64,000 nt of DNA from Cohnella sp. GbtcB17 (GTDB lineage Bacteria > Bacillota > Bacilli > Paenibacillales > Paenibacillaceae). Shown here piece after piece: positions 32,910-40,805 of this stretch (positions are counted from its first letter, which is position 1; each line of letters starts with the position of its first letter). The stretch spans positions 37,870 through 101,869 of the forward strand of contig NZ_JAGXJW010000029.1 in NCBI RefSeq assembly GCF_019091135.1, given 5' to 3'. The translations under genes and the position numbers were made by a program. The notes below the pieces were generated by a model. That model was given only the letters and a program-made list of their open reading frames with translations. It ran no database searches and was not told the origin of the DNA.

Positions 32910-34016
32910 TTAATGGAGCCACTGCAGCTTCTCGGCCAGGATCGAGCCGGCCAGCACGAGGCCGAAGACGAGGAGCGCGAAACGGATGACGAACGCTTTG
33001 CGGAACACGGCGAGCATGACGGTCAGTCCCTTGAGATCGATCATGGGCCCGAAGACGAGGAAGGCGAGGATCGCCCCCGGATGGAACAAACCGTCGAGGG
33101 GCGCCGCCACGAACGCGTCGGAGGTGGAACAAAGGGAGAGCAGGAATGCGAAGCCCATCAGAGATATATGCGATAACCAGCTGTGGCCTGCCGCGGCCTC
33201 CAACGTCTGCGCCCGAAGCACGGTTTGAACGAGCGCGGTCAGTGCGGCTCCGATCAACAAATATTTTCCCATGTCGCGCAGATCGATCATGGCGTGGGAA
33301 GCGATGGACGACACGGCGCCCGATATTCGCGCGCGGCGACCCAGCCCCTCGAACGCCCCATGACCATGTCCGTGTCCATGTCCGTGCCCGTGGCCATGTG
33401 CATGTCCGTGCCCATGATCGTGCCCGTGACCATGATGATGGTCATGCCCATGTCCATCATCATGCTCGTGCCCATGCGTGCATCCGACAGCGCCTGCGTC
33501 TTCCTTAAATGGGCTGCGCCGCATAAAGAGGAGCAGGGCCGTGCCTGCCGCCAGCGCTACGGCGAGGGCGAGCAGCAGGCGCGCGAAGGCCATCGCGGGA
33601 TCGCCGTCAAAGGCGGCGACTGTGGAGGCGAAGACGATCGGATTGACGACGGGGCCGGCGATGATGTAAACGATGCCGATATACGCCGGCAGCCCCTTGC
33701 GGATCAAGCGGCGAGCGACGGGAATCATGCCGCACTCGCACAGCGGGAGCGCGATGCCGAGCAGGCTGCCGAACAGCACGCCGCCCAGCCGGTTTTTGGG
33801 AGCGGCGGCGCGGACGATCTTGTCGCTGACGAAGGTCTCGAGCGCCGCAGAGACCAGGGCGCCGAGCACAAGAAAAGGAAACGCGTCGAGCAGGACTGAA
33901 AAGAACGATCGTAAAAAAACGGCCGGTCCATTCGGGTTCAGTTTCCACATCAAATACAGGCATCCTGCGGCAGCCGCCCAAGTCGCGCCGCGCAGCGCAG
34001 TCAATGTCATGTCCAT
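32910..34016 (-). CDS. DUF318/ArsP-type permease with a His-rich loop
   Basis: Predicted permease of the COG0701 family (relatives include ArsP-like exporters); substrate unknown. 368 residues from ATG 34016 after GGAGAGGAG. About eight helices in two halves, with L-P-L-C-E-C-G near residue 92 as the family motif and a partner L-C-S-T-S-D in the second half. Between the halves, residues about 179-220 are nearly all His, Gly and Asp (G-H-G-H repeats), which would bind divalent metals. This suggests metal transport or metal sensing, an inference. The upstream frame to 34184 is not coding. Confidence 0.83.
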   Translation of the reverse strand: MDMTLTALRGATWAAAAGCLYLMWKLNPNGPAVFLRSFFSVLLDAFPFLVLGALVSAALETFVSDKIVRAAAPKNRLGGVLFGSLLGIALPLCECGMIPVARRLIRKGLPAYIGIVYIIAGPVVNPIVFASTVAAFDGDPAMAFARLLLALAVALAAGTALLLFMRRSPFKEDAGAVGCTHGHEHDDGHGHDHHHGHGHDHGHGHAHGHGHGHGHGHGHGAFEGLGRRARISGAVSSIASHAMIDLRDMGKYLLIGAALTALVQTVLRAQTLEAAAGHSWLSHISLMGFAFLLSLCSTSDAFVAAPLDGLFHPGAILAFLVFGPMIDLKGLTVMLAVFRKAFVIRFALLVFGLVLAGSILAEKLQWLH

Positions 34017-34198
34017 GCACGCTCCTCTCCGATCGGACGCGCGCGGGACGTCGTTCCCGCCTGGCAAGCACAAGCGAGCCGCGCGCCAACGATTACACAT
34101 ATGCGCGACTTGTCCGCTTCCAGAACCAGCAATTAAATGCGGGCAAGGACGTTGTCGCCCGTAACTCTGCCATGGAGCAGACAACCGGCAGCAGGCGG

Positions 34199-34226
34199 TT
34201 GACTTCTAACGCGCCTCGCGTATAAT
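34199..34226 (+). promoter_or_regulatory. SigA promoter of the trpS T-box transcript
   Basis: TTGACT (34199-34204), 16-base spacer, TATAAT (34221-34226). Confidence 0.8.
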
Positions 34227-34232
34227 GAACGA

Positions 34233-34541
34233 TAACATACGAGGCGATGATGAGAACAAGTAAGCAGGGCAAGGAACTTCAGAGAGCCGGCGGCTGCTGC
34301 GAGCCGGCGTTCCTCCAGTGCCGAATGGATCTCGGAGCCGACTGGGAAACGAATCTTCGCGCTGCTCGGGCCTTTGGCCTGCTTGGCGGGCAAGGCTCCC
34401 ATCCAGTCCGTCCGTTCCCCGTTATCGGAACCAAAGGCTCGCGTTTGGCGCACCGTCTCAACCGGCGGCTTGCGATCGACGAGAGCGAATTAAGGGTGGC
34501 ACCACGACCTCTTCGTCCCTTTGACGAAAGAGGTCTTTTTG
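34233..34541 (+). promoter_or_regulatory. T-box riboswitch (tryptophan) controlling trpS
   Basis: Leader of about 310 bases between a strong promoter and trpS. It contains the conserved T-box sequence AAGGGTGGCACCACG (34492-34506), which pairs with the tRNA acceptor end, and a 12-bp terminator stem (34506-34517 with 34523-34535) plus T5. A UGG at 34343-34345, following a C-T-C-G-G-A-G-C-C stem-I motif, is the likely specifier for uncharged tRNA-Trp. Uncharged tRNA should favour the antiterminator and trpS expression. Confidence 0.9.
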
Positions 34542-34576
34542 CGTTTTATCCCTGCGAATCGAAGGAGCGATTGACA

Positions 34577-35584
34577 ATGAGCGAAGCTATCGGAAAAAAA
34601 CGCGTCCTCTCCGGCATTCAGCCGAGCGGCCAGCTGACGCTTGGCAACTACATCGGCGCGATGAAAAATTATGTCTCGCTGCAGCACGAATGCGACAGCT
34701 ACTTCATGATCGTGGACCTGCACGCGATCACGGTGCCGCAAGAGCCGGCGGCGCTGCGCGAGAATACCGAATCGGTGGCGGCGCTGTATCTGGCGGCCGG
34801 CATCGATCCGGAGAAGGCGGCCGTGTTCGTACAGTCGCATGTGCACGAGCATGCGGAGCTGGGCTGGATGATGACGACGCTCTCCTACATGGGCGAGCTG
34901 GAGCGCATGACGCAGTTCAAGGACAAGTCGGCGGGCAAAGACGCGGTCGGCGCAGGCTTGTTCGTGTACCCGCCTCTGATGAGCGCGGACATTCTGCTCT
35001 ACAAAGCGGACCTCGTCCCGGTCGGAGACGATCAGAAGCAGCATCTGGAGCTGACGCGCGATCTTGCGGGCCGCTTCAATCATCGCTTCGGCGAGACGCT
35101 GGTCGTGCCGGAGCCGTTTATTCCCAAGGTAGGCGCCCGCATCATGTCGCTGGACGACGCCACCAAAAAAATGAGCAAGAGCAATCCGAACGCCGGCAGC
35201 TACATCGCGCTGCTCGATCCGCCGGACGTGATTCGCAAAAAGCTGTCTCGCGCGAAAACCGACCTGGGCCGCGAGGTCGTATACGATCCGCAAAACAAGC
35301 CGGAGATCAGCAACCTGCTCAGCATCTACGCCAACTGCTCGGGCGAGACGATCGAGGTCGTTCAAAGCCGGTACGAGGGCAGAGGCTATGGGGACTTCAA
35401 GAAGGATCTGGCGGAACAGGTCGTCGGCGTGCTTGAGCCGCTGCAGCGCCGCTATGCCGAGATCCGCTCCTCCGGGGACATACACCGCATTTTGCGTCAA
35501 GGCGCCGAGCGGGCGAGCGCGGTCGCCGCGAAGACGTTGTCCGAGGTAAAGGAAGCGATGGGCTTCCTGCCGCCGCTAAAATAA
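34577..35584 (+). CDS. trpS: Tryptophanyl-tRNA synthetase
   Basis: Class I synthetase charging tRNA-Trp. 335 residues from ATG 34577 (AAGGAG upstream). Motifs: S-G-I-Q-P-S-G-Q-L-T-L-G-N-Y (HIGH-region equivalent, T-L-G-N) and K-M-S-K-S-N (KMSKS). P-V-G-D-D-Q-K-Q-H-L-E-L-T-R-D is typical of TrpRS. The longer frame starting at 34247 is the T-box leader and is not translated. Confidence 0.97.
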   Translation: MSEAIGKKRVLSGIQPSGQLTLGNYIGAMKNYVSLQHECDSYFMIVDLHAITVPQEPAALRENTESVAALYLAAGIDPEKAAVFVQSHVHEHAELGWMMTTLSYMGELERMTQFKDKSAGKDAVGAGLFVYPPLMSADILLYKADLVPVGDDQKQHLELTRDLAGRFNHRFGETLVVPEPFIPKVGARIMSLDDATKKMSKSNPNAGSYIALLDPPDVIRKKLSRAKTDLGREVVYDPQNKPEISNLLSIYANCSGETIEVVQSRYEGRGYGDFKKDLAEQVVGVLEPLQRRYAEIRSSGDIHRILRQGAERASAVAAKTLSEVKEAMGFLPPLK

Positions 35585-35595
35585 GTACATGAAAA

Positions 35596-35640
35596 GGAAA
35601 GGCCTGCAACTTCCCCCGGCGGAGGCGTGCAGGCCTTTTC
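35596..35640. terminator. Bidirectional terminator between trpS and the YlaF-like gene
   Basis: 11-bp stem (35598-35608 with 35628-35638), with A-rich and T-rich flanks. Confidence 0.85.
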
Positions 35641-35647
35641 CATGCGA

Positions 35648-35833
35648 TTAACGCTGTCTGATCTCTTGCCGCTTGGCCATCTTCGACTTGAGCGTGAAGC
35701 CCCAGCCGATGAAGGCGAACGCCAGCACGGCCAAGCCGGAGGCGAGCCATCCGTTATAATCGATCGATATCGCCGTGCCGAGCAGAAGCAGCATGGAGAC
35801 GACCGCGAACAAAAGTCCCAAAGGTTTGTTCAA
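35648..35833 (-). CDS. Small two-helix membrane protein (YlaF/DUF5325-like)
   Basis: 61 residues from TTG 35833 with GGGAGGTGA upstream. Two membrane helices (about 6-23 and 29-47) followed by a basic tail G-F-T-L-K-S-K-M-A-K-R. The layout and the G-F-T-L-K segment resemble B. subtilis YlaF; function unknown. Confidence 0.7.
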   Translation of the reverse strand: MNKPLGLLFAVVSMLLLLGTAISIDYNGWLASGLAVLAFAFIGWGFTLKSKMAKRQEIRQR

Positions 35834-35938
35834 AATGTGTTCACCTCCCGAGTATAGTTTTCTTCAAGCATAGCATAATAACAACGCAAGCTTGCAACCA
35901 ACACCACTCTAAGCAGGACGAAAGGAGAAATATCAATC

Positions 35939-36163
35939 ATGGCAAGCAATAGCTCCGGTTCCCGTAATCAAGTTCTGGTCCCGCAAGCCCGCCAAGCGCT
36001 GGAAAGCATGAAGATGGAAGCCGCTCAATCCCTGGGCGTGCAAATCCCTTCCGACGGCTACTATGGCAACGTAACGTCCCGCGACGCAGGCTCCCTTGGC
36101 GGTTATATCACCAAGAAGCTGGTTCAAATGGCCGAGCAACAACTTTCCGGTGGCAGCCGCTAA
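35939..36163 (+). CDS. Alpha/beta-type small acid-soluble spore protein
   Basis: DNA-coating protein of the spore core that protects against UV and heat and is degraded by GPR on germination. 74 residues from ATG 35939 after AAAGGAG. The two conserved family blocks are present: L-E-S-M-K-M-E-A-A-Q-S-L-G-V and Y-G-N-V-T-S-R-D-A-G-S-L-G-G-Y-I-T-K-K-L-V. Expected to be under SigG, but I could not assign a convincing SigG promoter. Confidence 0.96.
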   Translation: MASNSSGSRNQVLVPQARQALESMKMEAAQSLGVQIPSDGYYGNVTSRDAGSLGGYITKKLVQMAEQQLSGGSR

Positions 36164-36181
36164 CATTCGTTAGCTCACCGA

Positions 36182-36208
36182 AAGCCCGAGGAAACCCCTC
36201 GGGCTTTT
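36182..36208 (+). terminator. Intrinsic terminator after the SASP gene
   Basis: Perfect 9-bp stem AGCCCGAGG/CCTCGGGCT with a short loop, then TTTTA. Confidence 0.88.
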
Positions 36209-36253
36209 ATTGTGCGCTTAACCGGCGTCAAGGTCAACCTTTGGCGGCAAAAA

Positions 36254-36314
36254 AATGATCGCGCGCGAAAAAAAGACGGCCGAGGCCGTCTTTTTTCGGA
36301 AGCGGGCGATCATT
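36254..36314. terminator. Nested hairpin terminator at the 3' end of yfhP
   Basis: An inner perfect stem with A-run and T-run (36268-36281 with 36284-36296) lies inside an outer AATGATCGC/GCGATCATT pair. Next to it, GATCGGCTA is tandemly repeated up to the yfhP stop (about 36319-36341). Confidence 0.8.
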
Positions 36315-36337
36315 TGCGGCTAGATCGGCTAGATCGG

Positions 36338-37321
36338 CTAGTAGGCGTTCATGCGAAGCCGTTTTTCCAGCCGCTCGTCGCTAAGCCAACCGACGTACGA
36401 CTGAAATACCTTATAGGAAGCGTCCATCATGACCGTCGCCACGAAAGGATACTGCTTGCGATGCCGGTACCGGATATCGATCCAGCGAACCTCGTAGCCC
36501 CAAGGCTGCTCCCTGACCTGCGCGCAAGGAAAAGGCGTGACGTTCAACAGCGCTTGCACGTCCTTGTTCTTTTTGGAGGCTTCCACTGCCGGGTGAACGT
36601 CGCATTTCGTATGGTCGATCCAATGCACAGCGCCTTTGTCCCATTCCCCGATGGCGAATGTGCAGTCCGTCGATTGCCGCACCAGATTCCACCGATGCAG
36701 GTTCAGCGTGGGCAGCAGCGTGTACTGATCGCCTTCCCGCCGCTGTGGATCAAGCGAGGGGATGCGGGCCGACAGGCGACGGTGTACGACGCTCCGCCAG
36801 GCGTAGTACACGGCCAGCAACGCGTACAGCACGGGGAAAACGACGGTGGGACGCGCCCAGCCGGTCAGCCATAGCAAAATGGCGACGAGATGCGCGCCGA
36901 AAATAAACGGATCGAAGATATGGATGATATTCCATGCGATCCACTTCCGCGTGACGGGCCGGAACGCTTGCGTGCCGTAGGAGTTGAACAGATCGCTCAG
37001 TACGTGAAAGAGCACGGCGAGCAGCACCCACAAGCCGATATGCCACCAGGACACGCTTCGGAACAGAAGAGACACCGCGAGCGTGATCAGGACGGTCCAG
37101 CCGGCGATGGCCGGAAAAGAGTGGGACATGCCCCTGTGGTTTTTGATATAATCGGCATTGCTCTTGAAGCGCAGCACCGTATCGAAATCCGGGGCCTGGG
37201 AGCCCGCGATCGTGCCGATCAGTACCGCGACGGGGCCGTAAGGCTCGGAGGCGATGACGGGATCGATCAAGGCGAGTCCGCCGAGTCCGAGCCCGAAAAC
37301 GAGATGCGTCCCGGAATCCAT
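36338..37321 (-). CDS. yfhP: Membrane-bound metal-dependent hydrolase YfhP (DUF457)
   Basis: Integral membrane protein of the LexA-binding/DUF457 hydrolase family; role unknown. 327 residues from ATG 37321 with AAAGGAG upstream (ATG 37327 is too close). Motifs: T-H-L-V-F-G-L-G near the N-terminus, Q-A-P-D-F-D, N-H-R-G-M-S-H-S (His/Asp metal site) and H-V-L-S-D-L-F-N-S-Y-G. Four or five helices, then a soluble C-terminal domain of about 140 residues. The length equals that of B. subtilis YfhP. Confidence 0.88.
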   Translation of the reverse strand: MDSGTHLVFGLGLGGLALIDPVIASEPYGPVAVLIGTIAGSQAPDFDTVLRFKSNADYIKNHRGMSHSFPAIAGWTVLITLAVSLLFRSVSWWHIGLWVLLAVLFHVLSDLFNSYGTQAFRPVTRKWIAWNIIHIFDPFIFGAHLVAILLWLTGWARPTVVFPVLYALLAVYYAWRSVVHRRLSARIPSLDPQRREGDQYTLLPTLNLHRWNLVRQSTDCTFAIGEWDKGAVHWIDHTKCDVHPAVEASKKNKDVQALLNVTPFPCAQVREQPWGYEVRWIDIRYRHRKQYPFVATVMMDASYKVFQSYVGWLSDERLEKRLRMNAY

Positions 37322-37414
37322 GATCATGATCTCCTTTGCCGTCAAATTCGCCGCGGGCGCGGCATCGGTATAGTATGGGCGCCGCATGATTCAAATATGA
37401 GGGGGAGACGACGC

Positions 37415-37723
37415 ATGTCCCTGATCCTGTTTTGCGAATACAGCATTCCGGAAGCGAACCGGGAACGATATCTGGCTTGGGTCCGCGAGGAACCGTCGAA
37501 ATGGGAAGGCGCGGAGCTGGCGGAAAACCGGGAGCAGCCCGGCGTTTTCGTCGAGCTGCGCCGGGCCGCGAACGAACGCGAAGCCGAAGCCATGAAAAAA
37601 GAACGCCTCGAGGGGCGTTCCTGGTCGGAGATGGCGTCTTGGGCAAAGGGCGGACGGGAAGGTCTGAGAGTGTGGACCTTCGCGCCCGTCGTCCCCGGGA
37701 CGGCGCCGCTTAGCGGCGAGTGA
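37415..37723 (+). CDS. Hypothetical protein, 102 residues
   Basis: ATG 37415 follows GAGGGGGAG. Soluble, acidic and basic rich, with E-Y-S-I-P-E-A-N-R-E-R-Y-L-A-W-V reminiscent of small ABM-like ferredoxin-fold proteins, but I do not assign a family. Its 3' end overlaps the gerQ 3' end by 14 bases on the opposite strand. Confidence 0.65.
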   Translation: MSLILFCEYSIPEANRERYLAWVREEPSKWEGAELAENREQPGVFVELRRAANEREAEAMKKERLEGRSWSEMASWAKGGREGLRVWTFAPVVPGTAPLSGE

Positions 37724-38231
37724 CGGGATTGTTCGCCGAGCCGAAGGGCAAATTATAATTAAGCGGCTCGTCGAACGTAATGTAGTCGAGGTTCACCATG
37801 AGCAGCAGGAATCGCATGCCTGTAGCCGGATCGCTGATAATAATGTGATCTCGCCCAGCGGCTTCGAGGACGCCTTTGAAGATTTTGGCGTTCCATTCGC
37901 TGTTGTTTTCGTAGGTCATGTAGAGTGTGGCCACTTTGCCGAGGTTCATGCGCAGGATGTTCTCGACGAACGATTCCTCGCGGCCGGTCGTCGGGAGGAA
38001 CGTGGTGACCGGCAGCGCGCCGGTCGCGGCCGGCGGCGTCATATTCATGGGCATCGAACCGTTCGGTGCGGTCGTCATACCGGAAGGCATCATACCTGGC
38101 ATCATGCCGGGCATCATACCGGGCATCATGCCCGGCATCGTCTGCATGCCGGACATGGGCTGATTGGCGGTTGCGGGGCTCATCGACATTTGCGGCATGC
38201 TGCCTTGGGGCATAGCCATTCTGTTGTACAA
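37710..38231 (-). CDS. gerQ: Spore coat protein GerQ
   Basis: Coat protein that localises the cortex-lytic enzyme CwlJ; in B. subtilis it is cross-linked by transglutaminase Tgl. 173 residues from TTG 38231, with AAAGGAGG eight bases upstream; ATG 38219 is an alternative. The N-terminal half is Met/Pro/Gly-rich with four P-G-M-M repeats. The C-terminal GerQ domain is intact: V-E-N-I-L-R-M-N-L-G-K, N-N-S-E-W-N-A-K, A-A-G-R-D-H-I-I-I-S-D-P and L-L-M-V-N-L-D-Y-I-T-F. Confidence 0.92.
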   Translation of the reverse strand: MYNRMAMPQGSMPQMSMSPATANQPMSGMQTMPGMMPGMMPGMMPGMMPSGMTTAPNGSMPMNMTPPAATGALPVTTFLPTTGREESFVENILRMNLGKVATLYMTYENNSEWNAKIFKGVLEAAGRDHIIISDPATGMRFLLLMVNLDYITFDEPLNYNLPFGSANNPVTRR

Positions 38232-38455
38232 GGGAGATCCTCCTTTAATTGGGCGGCGCTTATATGCGCCCGATCGTACACGAGCGGCCGATTCATGAAG
38301 CTTTAAAAGCAATGGGCGAATGTCTCCGTACAGTGTATTGCGCCCATGGGCGAAAGGTGACAGTATCCGCCGACGCTTTTTGACGCTTTGACGGCAAACG
38401 GATGTCGGCCGGGTGGCGCACAGGTGGCGATTTGATGAACAGCCCCGCGCGAACA

Positions 38456-38529
38456 TTGTCAAGGTGTGCAGATTTGGTTATCATCTAATAGAAGGAAATA
38501 GATAACGTTTCAGCCGCTTGCGGCTTTTT
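38456..38529 (+). promoter_or_regulatory. ctaB promoter and leader hairpin
   Basis: TTGTCA (38456-38461), 17-base spacer, TATCAT (38479-38484). In the leader, a small GCCGC-TT-GCGGC hairpin with T5 (38513-38529) could act as an attenuator before ctaB. The rest of 38232-38455 shows no gene. Confidence 0.5.
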
Positions 38530-38549
38530 ATGTTTGAAGGAGGCACACC

Positions 38550-39419
38550 GTGTTCAAAGATCTTGTGGCCCTGACCAAGCCGCGCATCATCCGTCTTAAC
38601 CTCATCGCGGCATTTGGCGGGTTCTGGGTCGCGTCGAGGTGGCAAATTCAGAACTGGGACTTTTGGGTGGAACTGTTCTGGATGCTGATCGGCACGACGC
38701 TGACGATGGCCGCGGCTTGCGTCTTTAACAATTACTGGGATCGGGACTTCGATACGAAGATGGCCCGCACGAGCGATCGCGCGCTCCCGCAGGGACGGTT
38801 GTCGCCGGGATTCGTGCTGGGCTATTCGATCGTGCTCGGCGTGCTCGGTCTCGCCACGCTGTTCGTGTTGGTCAATCCGCTATGCGGCTGGCTGGGACTG
38901 CTCGGCATGTTCGTCTACGGCGTCGTCTACACGATCTGGCTGAAGCGGACGTCCACCTGGAGCACGTCGATCGGCGGAATCTCCGGCGCGATGCCGCCGG
39001 TGATCGGGTACTGCGCGGTGACCGGCGAAGTGGATGCCGGCGCCTGGATTCTGTTCGCGCTGCTCTTCCTCTGGCAGCCGCCGCATTTCTGGTCGCTGAC
39101 GATCCGCCGCGTCGAGGAATACCGGGCTGCGGGCTTCCCTGTCCTTCCGGTCGTGAAGGGCATTCTTCGGACGAAGTGGCAGATGATTCCTTATATTTTG
39201 CTTCTGCTGGTCGCCTCGATCCTGATGTATACGTACGATTACGTCGGTATCTATTATCTCGTGCTGTCGGTCGTCATCGTCGGCGCCTGGCTGATCCACG
39301 CGATCTCGGGGCTTGTGGCCAAGGATACCGAGAAGTGGGCGAAAATGGACTTCCTGTTTTCCGTCAACTATTTGATGGTTATGTTTCTCGTGATGATACT
39401 CGATACGAACGGAGTGTAA
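38550..39419 (+). CDS. ctaB: Protoheme IX farnesyltransferase (heme O synthase)
   Basis: Membrane prenyltransferase that makes heme O from heme B for heme-copper oxidases. 289 residues, about nine helices. Start is GTG 38550 after GGAGG. The first Asp-rich motif is N-N-Y-W-D-R-D-F-D (residues 60-68); the loop W-Q-P-P-H-F-W-S-L is diagnostic. Sco follows 5 bases after its stop, forming an oxidase-assembly operon. Confidence 0.95.
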   Translation: MFKDLVALTKPRIIRLNLIAAFGGFWVASRWQIQNWDFWVELFWMLIGTTLTMAAACVFNNYWDRDFDTKMARTSDRALPQGRLSPGFVLGYSIVLGVLGLATLFVLVNPLCGWLGLLGMFVYGVVYTIWLKRTSTWSTSIGGISGAMPPVIGYCAVTGEVDAGAWILFALLFLWQPPHFWSLTIRRVEEYRAAGFPVLPVVKGILRTKWQMIPYILLLLVASILMYTYDYVGIYYLVLSVVIVGAWLIHAISGLVAKDTEKWAKMDFLFSVNYLMVMFLVMILDTNGV

Positions 39420-39424
39420 CATAG

Positions 39425-40147
39425 ATGTCCCAAGAGTTCGAAGGACCCGGCGTATCCGGGAATCAAGATCGGCCCGGCCCAGGTTCCGCGCCCCTGAACG
39501 TCAATGTTAACGGCACCGTTCAGGTCAAGCCGGCGAGGCCATGGTACGTGCGCTACGGCTTTTCGCTGGCGCTGTTCGCGCTGCTGCTTGTGCTGATCGC
39601 CTGGCTGCTCATCCGTCAGCAGCAAGCGGACAAACTGCCTGTCATCGGCGCCGCGCCTGACTTTACTTATCAGGATATCGACGGCAACGACGTCAGCATG
39701 AGCTCGCTCGACGGCAAGGTGCGTCTGGTGTACTTCTTCTTCAGCAACTGCCCGGACGTCTGCCCGCCGACGACGTTTATGCTCTCTCAGGTACAGGATA
39801 AGCTCAAGGCAGAGGGCGAGTTCGGCAAAAGCGTCGATATCGTCTCCGTGACGATCGATCCGGTGCGCGATACGCCCGAAGCGCTTCGCGCGTTCGGCGA
39901 CAAGTACCATGCCGACTATACGGGCTGGAAGTTCCTGCGCGGCGACGAAGCCGAGACGGCGGATCTCGCCTCCAAGTACGGCCTCCTCGCAGCCAAGGAT
40001 GCGGAAGGATTTTTCTCCCACATGAACCTGATCGTCCTCGTCGACAAGAAGGGACGCATGCGCGAGCAGATCTTGCCGGAGTCGTCCGGCATCCCGAACT
40101 CGGCGACCGCCGACGACGTATACGCCAAAGTCAAAAAGCTGATGTAA
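39425..40147 (+). CDS. SCO1/SenC-family copper chaperone
   Basis: Thioredoxin-fold protein on the outer face of the membrane that delivers copper to the CuA site of cytochrome oxidase. 240 residues: about 40 soluble residues, one membrane helix (about 42-62), then the domain. Copper ligands are present: C109-P-D-V-C113 and His199 in F-S-H-M-N. The about 40-residue cytoplasmic N-terminus is longer than in B. subtilis YpmQ. ATG 39425 directly follows ctaB. Confidence 0.92.
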   Translation: MSQEFEGPGVSGNQDRPGPGSAPLNVNVNGTVQVKPARPWYVRYGFSLALFALLLVLIAWLLIRQQQADKLPVIGAAPDFTYQDIDGNDVSMSSLDGKVRLVYFFFSNCPDVCPPTTFMLSQVQDKLKAEGEFGKSVDIVSVTIDPVRDTPEALRAFGDKYHADYTGWKFLRGDEAETADLASKYGLLAAKDAEGFFSHMNLIVLVDKKGRMREQILPESSGIPNSATADDVYAKVKKLM

Positions 40148-40154
40148 GATCGAC

Positions 40155-40205
40155 AAGCACCCCTTACGCGCCATTAATGGCACTGAGGGGTGCTTTGCTT
40201 TTTGC
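40155..40205 (+). terminator. Intrinsic terminator after sco
   Basis: 9-bp stem AAGCACCCC/GGGGTGCTT (40155-40163 with 40187-40195), then GCTTTTTG. Confidence 0.82.
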
Positions 40206-40245
40206 GGGGTAAGGTCTGTTGGGGGAGATCGTCGAGGGACGTGGG

Positions 40246-40605
40246 CTAGTTCTTCCAGGGATCGGCGTCGGGAGCCGGGTACAGGATAAACTCCTCAAGT
40301 CCCGCCTTTTCCAGCTGCTGAATCAGATATTCCTCGGGCGTGCCCTCCACGCCGGCATAGCCGCGCCTGGTGTAAATGTGATCCGCATCCGGGAAAACGT
40401 CGCGCAGGACGCCGCGGATGCGTCGCCCGGACGAATCGTTGTCCATGTATAAGTAGACGTGCCTGCGACCGATCGCCTTGCGCAGCGCTTCGATCCGGCT
40501 CGAGCTGAGCGTGCCGAAGGTGCAGTGGATCGGCACTTCAGGGGACAGGACGCGCGCGAGCCGGCTGCGGTCGTTTTTTCCTTCGACGATGATGGCGATG
40601 TCCAA
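40246..40605 (-). CDS. Toprim-domain protein (YusF-like)
   Basis: Small stand-alone Toprim protein, possibly a nuclease or RNA-processing enzyme; function unproven. 119 residues from TTG 40605 (GAGGAGG upstream). An in-frame ATG at 40665 lies only 7 bases from the -10 (TGG-TACAAT on the minus strand, 40672-40677), so it cannot be a normal start. Toprim motifs: I-I-V-E-G-K-N-D (Glu8) and Y-M-D-N-D-S-S-G with the D-x-D pair. Confidence 0.82.
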   Translation of the reverse strand: MDIAIIVEGKNDRSRLARVLSPEVPIHCTFGTLSSSRIEALRKAIGRRHVYLYMDNDSSGRRIRGVLRDVFPDADHIYTRRGYAGVEGTPEEYLIQQLEKAGLEEFILYPAPDADPWKN

Positions 40606-40731
40606 CGCGCAGGCGCCTCCTCTTTGAAGCGAGAAGCCGGTTCGGGCCGGCCGTCGCGATTTCATTTTGATCTATTGTACCACAAGGGCCGGGCATGCTA
40701 AGCGTATGCGGCTGAGGCTGAGGCTGCGCGA

Positions 40732-40760
40732 TTGAGACCGCTGTCAAAAAGTTTTAGAAT
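40732..40760 (+). promoter_or_regulatory. Putative promoter of the ABC exporter pair
   Basis: TTGAGA (40732-40737), 17-base spacer, TAGAAT (40755-40760). Confidence 0.55.
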
Positions 40761-40805
40761 AAGGCCTATACGCAAGGACCATCTCTCACCGGGAAGTGAT
40801 GCAGG

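Noticed and set aside
34247..34576. N-terminal extension of trpS
   Set aside because: It is the T-box leader; the standard TrpRS N-terminus starts at 34577 with its own ribosome binding site.
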